Assembly (NCBI GenBank): GCA_027294185.1
Contig: JAPUME010000335.1
Location: 1 to 12,282, forward strand
Reading direction: 5' to 3'
DNA length: 12,282 nucleotides
Origin: Acidobacteriota bacterium
GTDB lineage: Bacteria > Acidobacteriota > Terriglobia > UBA7540 > JAPUME01
Both the position numbers and the translations under genes were made by a program. Under the pieces are notes generated by a model. That model did not search any database. It was not told the origin of the DNA and was given only the letters and a program-made list of their open reading frames with translations. Below are positions 6,939 through 12,282 of the stretch, in pieces (the stretch's first letter is position 1; each line of letters opens with the position of its first letter).

Positions 6939-7126
6939 GGATTTCTCCTCTCTCTGGTATGCTTTGATTAGAGAGGCAAAGCAAAAGTTGGCTGGGTGGG
7001 GAAATTCTTGAGGAGTGAGCCGGACATTCCGAGGTTGGGTCCGATTCTCACCCAGGGCAGGTTGCAGGCGGGAATCATTCTTGAGGGGCAGGTCAAAATC
7101 GCAGCCAGGCCAAATTCAGCTTCGGG
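6939..7126. other. spacer between alaS and the DUF3221-like gene
   Basis: There is no gene here. It contains an exact 10-base direct repeat, ATTCTTGAGG, at 7004-7013 and 7077-7086, each preceded by GGGAA. Between the copies lies a 5-bp inverted repeat, TGGGT (7036-7040) with ACCCA (7050-7054). There is no T-run to support a terminator. A possible minus-strand promoter just upstream of 6950 (TTGCTT, 17 bases, CATACC) is too weak to call. Confidence 0.35.
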
Positions 7127-9901
7127 TTACAACATTCCTTCCACAATTCCGTAAACAGCTTCGATGGATTCATCCAGTTTTTCGGGCCGCTTGCCCCCGG
7201 CCTCGGCCAGGTCCTTGCGGCCGCCGCCCCGGCCCCCTATAATCGCCGCCACCTGTTTGGCAATTTTTCCCGCATCCAGACGGTCTGAGAGGTCCCGCGA
7301 GACCGCCGCAACCAAGGCCACCTTCTCATCCACCGCCGAACCGAGCACAATCACACCGGACGGGAGAGCCGGCCTCAACTGGTCCACCAGTCGCCGCATC
7401 GCCGCCCTGTCGGCCTCCCCCACTCGTGCCGACACCACTTGCACGCCCTTGACCGTGCGCGCGTTGCGAACCAGATCGCCCGATTGGGCACTGAAGCTCC
7501 GCGCCTTGGCCGAGTCAAGCTCCTTGCGCAGCTTCTTTTCAGACTCTCTCAGGCGCTCGACGGCGCCAACCAAATCTTCCGGCTTGGCCCGTAGTGCGAC
7601 CGCCAGGCGCTCGAGCGACTCCTCGCTGCGCCGCAGGTATCCCAATACTCCCTCACCGGTCAGCGCTTCGATGCGCCGCACTCCGGCCGCGACGCTCGAC
7701 TCCGATACCAACTTGAAAAGGCCGATGTCGCCCGTGCGCCGGACGTGGGTTCCGCCGCAAAGCTCCTTACTCACCTCGCCGATGGAGACCACGCGAACCT
7801 CCTCGCCGTACTTCTCCCCGAACAGCGCCATTGCCCCGGAACCGACCGCGCTTTCCAGGTCCATCCGCTTCGTCTCCACCACTTGGTTGGACAGGATGTC
7901 CCGGTTCACGATGTCTTCGATATCGCGTAAATCCTCTTCTTCCAACCGCTTGTAGTGGCTGAAATCGAAGCGCAGGCGGTCGGGGGCGACGAGCGACCCC
8001 GCCTGCTTGACGTGCGAGCCGAGTGTCTTCCTCAGCGCGGCATGAAGCAGGTGCGTGGCCGTGTGGTTGCGCCGCGTATGGTCCCGACGTTCGCTATCCA
8101 CCCGGGCCACCAACGGCTGATCTTTGCCTATGGGAGCATGGGTGCGCAGCCGATGCACAATGACTCCCGGCAAAGGAGCGTAAGTACCGGTAACTTCCGC
8201 AACTACGTGCTGCGTGTCGGGTTCGAGCAAAGCCCCCGTATCCCCAATCTGACCTCCGGCCTCGGCATAAAAAGGAGTCTGGTCGAGGAGAATCTCCCCT
8301 TCGCTGCCCGCGGGTAAAGTATCGCCCCGGACACCCGCCTTGGGGAAAAGCGCTACCGGCACGCACCCATCTGCCTCCGTCTTTTCATAGCCGAGGAACT
8401 TCGTCGGTCCACAGGTTTGCTGGATTTCCTGCCAGAACGCGGGGACTTCGGGTCCGGCCCTGCCCTTCCAGCTTGCACGCGCGCGCTCCCTCTGCTGCGA
8501 GAGTTCCCTCTCGAAACCTTCGAGATCGACGCCGAAGCCGCGCATGCCGCCCTCGTCCTGCAACAGGTCGAGCGGCAAGCCAAAGGTGTCGTAGAGCTTG
8601 AAGGCCACAGCACCGTCGAGCACGGGAGGTCGAGCCTGACTCCCCGGACGTGCCTTGATCGCGGGGCTGCCGTCGAGCATCTCCGTCAGCTCCAACGCCT
8701 TATCTTTCCCGGCCAACCGCTTGATCTGGTCGTCGAGCTTCTGCAGAGCCACGGAGAGCGTATGCGAAAAGCGAAGCTCTTCGCCCTGAACAATTCCGGC
8801 CATGCGCTGTTCGGCCTCACCCAATTCCGGATAGGCTCCCTTCATCCGATAGCTGACGCTCGTTGAAAGCTTGTAAAGGAAAGGGTCGGCCAATCCGATC
8901 ATGCGCCCGTGACGGATGGCGCGGCGGAGAATCTTCCGCAGCACGTACCCGCGCCCCTCGTTCGACGGCATCACGCCGTCGGTGATCAGAAACGCCGCCG
9001 CCCGGGCGTGGTCGGCAAGAATTCGCAGCGAGACATCCTTTTCGTGTTCGGAGCCGTAGGCGAGGCCCGCCATATCCGCCGCCTCTTCGATGAGCGGGCT
9101 GAAAAGGTCGGTGTCGAAATTGCTGATCTTTCCCTGCAGGACCGCCGCCGTCCGTTCCAACCCCAGCCCGGTATCGACCGAAGGGCTGGGCAGAGGCTCC
9201 AGCTTTCCGCCTGGGAGGCGATTGTATTGCATGAACACCAGGTTCCAAATCTCCATGTAGCGGCCGCAATCCTGGGGACATGGAAATTCGCACTGCTCGT
9301 GGCCCAGGTCGCTCCCCGCAGGGCCGAGGTCGTAGTGAAGCTCGGAACAGGGCCCACAGGGGCCCGTCTCTCCCATGGCCCAGAAGTTATCCTTCTCATC
9401 GCAGCGGAGAATGCGGGCCGCCGCGAGCCCCACATCTTTGCGCCAGAATTCGGCCGCTTCATCGTCGTCGCGGAAGACGGTGACCCAGAGGCGGTCCGCC
9501 GGCAGGCCGAAATCCCGCGTCATCAAATCCCAGGCCCAGACGACGATCTCGCGCTTGAAGTAGCCGCGGCGCGACTCCGGCGCATCCGGTTCGCCGGCGC
9601 TCAGGGGACCAAAGCTGAAATTACCGAGCATCTCGAAGAAGGTATGATGGCGGCGAGTGCGCCCCACCTGCTCCAGGTCGTTGTGTTTGCCGCCCGCGCG
9701 CACGCACTTTTGCGAGGAGCAGGCGCGCGTGTAGTCTCTCTTCTCCTGCCCCAGGAAAATATCTTTGAACTGGTTCATTCCGGCGTTCGCGAAAAGCAGC
9801 GTCGGGTCGTCTTGCGGGATCAGAGGCGAGGAGGGAACCACACGATGGCCCCGGTCTTCAAAGAATTTCAGGAATTTTGCCCGAATTTCGTCCGATTTCA
9901 T
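7127..9901 (-). CDS. alaS: alanyl-tRNA synthetase
   Basis: Charges tRNA-Ala with alanine using ATP in the cytoplasm, and removes mischarged serine or glycine. Length is 924 residues (E. coli about 876). The class II catalytic core covers about 1-260, with TFFEMLGNFSFG at 87-98, GETGPCGPCSE at 177-187 and the motif 3 region GLGLER at 245-250. The editing domain zinc ligands are present: HTATH at 613-617 and CGGTH at 715-719. A coiled segment lies at about 755-805 and the C-Ala domain ends with the glycine-rich GGRGGGRKDLAEAGG at 889-903. An insertion at about 400-428 accounts for part of the extra length. Cysteines at 182, 185, 204, 208 and 212 may form a further metal site (inference). The ATG is supported by the canonical N-terminus but has no clear Shine-Dalgarno. 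Confidence 0.98.
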   Translation of the reverse strand: MKSDEIRAKFLKFFEDRGHRVVPSSPLIPQDDPTLLFANAGMNQFKDIFLGQEKRDYTRACSSQKCVRAGGKHNDLEQVGRTRRHHTFFEMLGNFSFGPLSAGEPDAPESRRGYFKREIVVWAWDLMTRDFGLPADRLWVTVFRDDDEAAEFWRKDVGLAAARILRCDEKDNFWAMGETGPCGPCSELHYDLGPAGSDLGHEQCEFPCPQDCGRYMEIWNLVFMQYNRLPGGKLEPLPSPSVDTGLGLERTAAVLQGKISNFDTDLFSPLIEEAADMAGLAYGSEHEKDVSLRILADHARAAAFLITDGVMPSNEGRGYVLRKILRRAIRHGRMIGLADPFLYKLSTSVSYRMKGAYPELGEAEQRMAGIVQGEELRFSHTLSVALQKLDDQIKRLAGKDKALELTEMLDGSPAIKARPGSQARPPVLDGAVAFKLYDTFGLPLDLLQDEGGMRGFGVDLEGFERELSQQRERARASWKGRAGPEVPAFWQEIQQTCGPTKFLGYEKTEADGCVPVALFPKAGVRGDTLPAGSEGEILLDQTPFYAEAGGQIGDTGALLEPDTQHVVAEVTGTYAPLPGVIVHRLRTHAPIGKDQPLVARVDSERRDHTRRNHTATHLLHAALRKTLGSHVKQAGSLVAPDRLRFDFSHYKRLEEEDLRDIEDIVNRDILSNQVVETKRMDLESAVGSGAMALFGEKYGEEVRVVSIGEVSKELCGGTHVRRTGDIGLFKLVSESSVAAGVRRIEALTGEGVLGYLRRSEESLERLAVALRAKPEDLVGAVERLRESEKKLRKELDSAKARSFSAQSGDLVRNARTVKGVQVVSARVGEADRAAMRRLVDQLRPALPSGVIVLGSAVDEKVALVAAVSRDLSDRLDAGKIAKQVAAIIGGRGGGRKDLAEAGGKRPEKLDESIEAVYGIVEGML

Positions 9902-9961
9902 TGGAAAATCAAGTCCGCTGGGAAGGGGGAATTTCGAGCCTGACGGCGTACCTTCCCTGAA

Positions 9962-10528
9962 TTACTCCTCTTCCGCCGCCTCGATCAGATCGTCCTGGTC
10001 AATTAAAGCAACAGCGCGGCGGTAATCCCGGATCGCTTCCATAATAACATTGGCGGGAAAACCGCGGCGCATCAAACTCCGCGAGAGCGAGCCGAATTTT
10101 TGCGGTGTCAGTGGAAATCGGACGCCTCGAAGCTTCTTCTCCACGAACTTTCCGACGAGTTCCCGTTCGTCCGTTTCCTGGAATGCGTGCTCGACGGCGG
10201 GCGCAATCCAAATCTCCGGGACTTTTCTCGATTTAAGCTCCCGCTCGACACGAAAACGCCCCCAGCCACGATGTCGCGCCAGGAAAGAGGCACAGTTCTC
10301 GGCAAAGCGGCGGTCGTCAAGGAACTTTAGCTTTCGGAGACGTTCAATCACTCCGGGCAGGCGCTCATCACCGGGAAACTTTCGCTTCAACGTGGCCGCG
10401 AGCCCTCCGGTTGAGTAGGCTCGCTGTGAGAGCAGGCGTAGGGCGGTAGCGTAGGGGTCTTTGGGAGCCGAGCGACGGCCCCGGCCCGGCACGGACGTTC
10501 GCAGCCCTGTAGATGATCGAGGTGGCAA
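9962..10528 (-). CDS. recX: regulatory protein RecX
   Basis: Binds RecA filaments and limits or modulates recombination and SOS activity in the cytoplasm. The 188 residues fit the family. A basic, disordered N-terminus (1-22) precedes three tandem three-helix repeats. These cover about 24-63 (start ALRLLSQRAYS), about 64-110 (with LKFLDDRRFAENCASF) and about 115-170 (with SLMRRGFPANVIMEAI). An acidic tail ends with three glutamates. The start is TTG, with GGAGA about ten bases upstream. A GTG 12 codons later is possible but has no ribosome site. It lies 46 bases after pilT and 60 before alaS, so co-transcription is likely. recA is not in the window. A perfect hairpin sits against its ribosome site. 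Confidence 0.92.
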   Translation of the reverse strand: MPPRSSTGLRTSVPGRGRRSAPKDPYATALRLLSQRAYSTGGLAATLKRKFPGDERLPGVIERLRKLKFLDDRRFAENCASFLARHRGWGRFRVERELKSRKVPEIWIAPAVEHAFQETDERELVGKFVEKKLRGVRFPLTPQKFGSLSRSLMRRGFPANVIMEAIRDYRRAVALIDQDDLIEAAEEE

Positions 10529-10541
10529 TTTCGGGATATCT

Positions 10542-10559
10542 CCGGCAGGCTCTTGCCGG
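10542..10559 (-). promoter_or_regulatory. hairpin at the recX ribosome binding site
   Basis: CCGGCA and TGCCGG form a perfect 6-bp stem around a 6-base loop in the 46-base pilT-recX gap. Its 3' arm runs into the GGAGA that serves the recX TTG start. In the mRNA this fold would partly occlude ribosome loading. There is no T-run, so it is not a terminator. Confidence 0.4.
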
Positions 10560-10574
10560 TACGAAGCCGCGGGA

Positions 10575-11720
10575 CTACTTCTGCCCCGAGCGCTCGATTT
10601 CCGAGTCGAGCAGCACCTGCTCCATCTCCATGCGGGAGAGGTCGGATGTGCTCGAGATTCCTTCGACCCGCAACTTGAACTCGTCCACGTTCGAAGCTCG
10701 CAAGAGAGCCTCTTCGTAAGTGATCAGCCCGCGTGAGTAGAGATCGTAGATCGACTGGTCGAAGGTCTGCATACCGTACTGCGAAGTCCCCGAGGCGATG
10801 GCTTCGCGAATCATGCGCGTCTTATCCGGGTTGATAATGCACTCGCGGATGAACTGGGTAGTGATCAGCACCTCGACCGCAGGAACCCGGCCCTTTCCCT
10901 CGCCCTTGCGAACCAGCCGTTGCGAGACAATCCCTCGCAACACGGAGGCCAGTTGCAGGCGGATCTGCTTCTGCTCCGGGGGAGGAAAGACGGCGATGAT
11001 ACGCTGGATAGTCTCGCTTGCATCCAGGGTGTGCAAAGTGGAGAGAACCAGGTGACCGGTTTCCGCAGCCAGCAGGGCGGTACTGATGGTCTCGAGGTCG
11101 CGCATCTCGCCGACCAGAATGACATCGGGGTCTTGCCGGAGTGCGGCGCGAAGTGCGGCGGCGAAATCCGCCGTATCCACTCCCACCTCGCGCTGGTTGA
11201 CGAACCCCTTCTTATCCCGGTGCAGAAATTCGATGGGGTCTTCAATGGTAATGACGTGATCGGTGCGCGTGACGTTGATCCGGTCGATCAGGGCGGCCAG
11301 AGTGGTGCTCTTGCCGCTGCCGGTCGTGCCGGTGACCAGGACCATGCCCCGCTGCTCCTGAGCGAGCTTGTCCACAATTTTGGGCAGTTCCAGCTCTTCG
11401 ATGGTCTTCACCTTGGTGGGAATCAAGCGAATCGACATGCCAATGTTGCCCCGCTGCTGGAACACGTTCACACGGAATCGGCCCAACCCGGCGACACCGT
11501 AAGCCATATCCAGGTCGGTCGATTCCTTGAACTTCTGCTTCTGCCGATTGTTCATCATGCTGAAGGCCATACCCAGCATGATTTCGCTCGAGACGCGGGG
11601 AAACTGGTCGAGGGGTTTCAACTCACCCTCCGAGCGGACGTAAGGGTGGTTCCCTACTTTTAGGTGAAGATCGGAAGCCTTCATTTCCGCGGCAAGCTTA
11701 AGCAATTCGTCAATCTTCAT
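10575..11720 (-). CDS. pilT: type IV pilus retraction ATPase PilT
   Basis: A hexameric ATPase at the cytoplasmic base of the type IV pilus that powers pilus disassembly and twitching motility. The 381 residues are longer than the usual PilT of about 345. An N-terminal PAS-like domain covers about 1-100. Walker A GTTGSGKST lies at 131-139, the Asp box around ITIEDPIEF at 157-165, and Walker B at 196-205 with catalytic Glu205 in ILVGEMRD. The His box HLVLSTLHT is at 223-231. The PilT tail motif region is KTRMIREAI at 300-308. The extra C-terminus after about 345 is hydrophilic and may be lineage-specific. PilU is an alternative by length, but the core reads as PilT. A ribosome site GGAAG sits eight bases before the ATG. 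No other pilus gene is in the window. Confidence 0.96.
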   Translation of the reverse strand: MKIDELLKLAAEMKASDLHLKVGNHPYVRSEGELKPLDQFPRVSSEIMLGMAFSMMNNRQKQKFKESTDLDMAYGVAGLGRFRVNVFQQRGNIGMSIRLIPTKVKTIEELELPKIVDKLAQEQRGMVLVTGTTGSGKSTTLAALIDRINVTRTDHVITIEDPIEFLHRDKKGFVNQREVGVDTADFAAALRAALRQDPDVILVGEMRDLETISTALLAAETGHLVLSTLHTLDASETIQRIIAVFPPPEQKQIRLQLASVLRGIVSQRLVRKGEGKGRVPAVEVLITTQFIRECIINPDKTRMIREAIASGTSQYGMQTFDQSIYDLYSRGLITYEEALLRASNVDEFKLRVEGISSTSDLSRMEMEQVLLDSEIERSGQK

Positions 11721-11850
11721 AGCTCTCTCTTCCTTCCCCTCCTGACAGAGGCAAGTTTAACCCAAACCGGGAGAGGATGCCACAGGCTTTCAATCGCCCC
11801 ATCCCTATCTCTGGCCGGGGTTTTGCCCCCAAAGGGACCGCTACCTGAAA
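11721..11850 (-). promoter_or_regulatory. putative pilT 5' leader
   Basis: If transcription starts from the boxes at 11857-11884, pilT has a leader of about 130 bases. It contains small stems on the minus strand, such as GGGG-CAAAA-CCCC and GGATG...CATCC. A fragment, GCAAAACC, followed later by GAAAGCC loosely recalls the core of c-di-GMP-I riboswitches. The conserved spacing and tetraloop are missing, so I do not call one. Confidence 0.25.
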
Positions 11851-11856
11851 CTTCGG

Positions 11857-11884
11857 ATGATAGAGAAAACCCTTCCGCCTCCAA
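11857..11884 (-). promoter_or_regulatory. candidate promoter of pilT-recX-alaS
   Basis: On the minus strand, TTGGAG (11884-11879, three of six) is followed by 16 bases and TATCAT (11862-11857, five of six). The position in the 232-base gap upstream of pilT is reasonable. A second weak pair closer to the gene (TGGCAT, 17 bases, TAAACT) is an alternative. Confidence 0.35.
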
Positions 11885-11895
11885 AGTTCCGGCGG
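11863..11895 (-). terminator. possible weak terminator after ilvE
   Basis: On the minus strand, CCGCC (11895-11891) pairs with GGCGG (11879-11875) around an 11-base loop, followed by AAGGGTTTTCTCT. The stem is only 5 bp and the T-run only four. It overlaps the candidate pilT promoter, so only one of the two readings may be right. Confidence 0.25.
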
Positions 11896-11952
11896 TTGAT
11901 GTGTAGGAGAACGGAATCGGCGGGAAGGAATCCCTGAGGAGGTGACCCCAAG

Positions 11953-12282
11953 TCAGCTTGCTGCGCTCCGTTGTCGGGCACTTTCCTTCTGGCGGCAGGA
12001 AGTCAACCATCCGTGGGGGTCTTCCGCTTCCCCGTGCACGATGGAGAGGAATCTTCCCTGCAGACTTTTCGTAATCGGGCCGGGTCGTCCGATCCCTACC
12101 TGGATGCGATCGACGGAGCGGACAGGAGTGATCTCCGCCGCCGTTCCGGTGAGGAAGACTTCATCGGCAAGATAGAGGAATTCGCGCGCCAGCGCCTGCT
12201 CGACGAGAGGCACATCCATCTCGCCCGCCAGGGTCATGATGGAATCGCGGGTGATGCCGGGAAGAACCGAGGAGCCAAGCGG
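11953..12282 (-). CDS. ilvE: branched-chain amino acid aminotransferase, C-terminal part
   Basis: A PLP enzyme that makes leucine, isoleucine and valine from their 2-oxo acids with glutamate. Only the last 109 residues are in the window. The frame is open to the edge at 12282 and the gene begins beyond it. The visible part starts with PLGSSVLPGITRDSI, the loop preceding the class IV aminotransferase signature. It continues through EFLYLADEVFLTGTAAEITPV, where the Thr-Gly-Thr-Ala-Ala-Glu stretch lies at the PLP phosphate and substrate site, and ends in the usual GPITKSLQGRF helix region. About 15 residues after Gly-Trp-Leu-Thr exceed the common end of the family. It is followed by pilT in the same direction after 232 bases. 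A D-amino acid or 4-amino-4-deoxychorismate class IV member is less likely given the sequence. Confidence 0.92.
   Translation of the reverse strand, partial: PLGSSVLPGITRDSIMTLAGEMDVPLVEQALAREFLYLADEVFLTGTAAEITPVRSVDRIQVGIGRPGPITKSLQGRFLSIVHGEAEDPHGWLTSCRQKESARQRSAAS

Noticed and set aside
7164..7955. Plus-strand 263-residue frame antisense to alaS
   Set aside because: Ser/Arg-rich, low-complexity translation typical of a shadow frame.
8909..9943. Plus-strand 344-residue frame antisense to alaS
   Set aside because: Long only because of GC-rich codon bias opposite the conserved AlaS core; no domain is recognisable.
10920..11663. Plus-strand 247-residue frame antisense to pilT
   Set aside because: Opposite the conserved PilT ATPase core; composition is that of a shadow frame.
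11735..11800. Sigma54 promoter before pilT (TTGGGTTAAACTTGC)
   Set aside because: The GG to GC distance is one base short and the -24 box lacks CA.

Overview
The window is moderately GC-rich, gene-dense bacterial chromosome. Protein features point to Acidobacteriota, although no 16S or marker search could be run. The signs are a DUF6599-type protein with its Asp-Pro-x-x-Ala-Tyr-Gly motif, an AMIN/Amidase_3 cell-wall amidase with an N-terminal TPR-like region, a C-terminally extended PilT, and a 924-residue AlaS. The phylum assignment is inference. I see no CRISPR array, insertion sequence or complete mobile element. Most of the window is core housekeeping DNA.

Left part (1-4441, mostly minus strand): a tRNA-Thr(CGU) with an encoded CCA end and its own sigma70-like promoter comes first. 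Next are three co-directional envelope genes, transcribed right to left: a secreted SLT lytic transglycosylase, a TPR/AMIN/Amidase_3 N-acetylmuramoyl-L-alanine amidase, and a DUF6599 protein with a C-terminal membrane helix. The transglycosylase cuts the glycan backbone and the amidase removes stem peptides, so together they can dismantle peptidoglycan. The DUF6599 gene starts 28 bases after the amidase and is probably co-transcribed. A strong promoter about 175 bases upstream of the transglycosylase ATG drives a leader with three stable hairpins, one of which sequesters a perfect Shine-Dalgarno. This is the most interesting non-coding signal in the window.

Middle part (4442-6938): divergent from the hydrolases is a Kef-type CPA2 cation/proton antiporter with a C-terminal TrkA-N domain. 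It converges on a small secreted DUF3221/YobA-like protein encoded on the minus strand.

Right part (7127-12282, all minus strand): the order of transcription is ilvE (3' end only), pilT, recX, alaS. The pilT-recX and recX-alaS gaps are 46 and 60 bases, with no convincing internal promoter, so pilT-recX-alaS is a likely transcription unit. A 232-base gap precedes pilT and holds a possible promoter and a 130-base leader. The DUF3221 gene follows alaS after 188 bases.

Odd signals kept apart from the gene calls: three helically phased GCAACC repeats and an open frame abutting the tRNA 3' end (possible integration scar), a 10-bp hairpin between transglycosylase and amidase, hairpins at the pilT-recX and recX-alaS junctions, and a 10-bp direct repeat between alaS and the DUF3221 gene.
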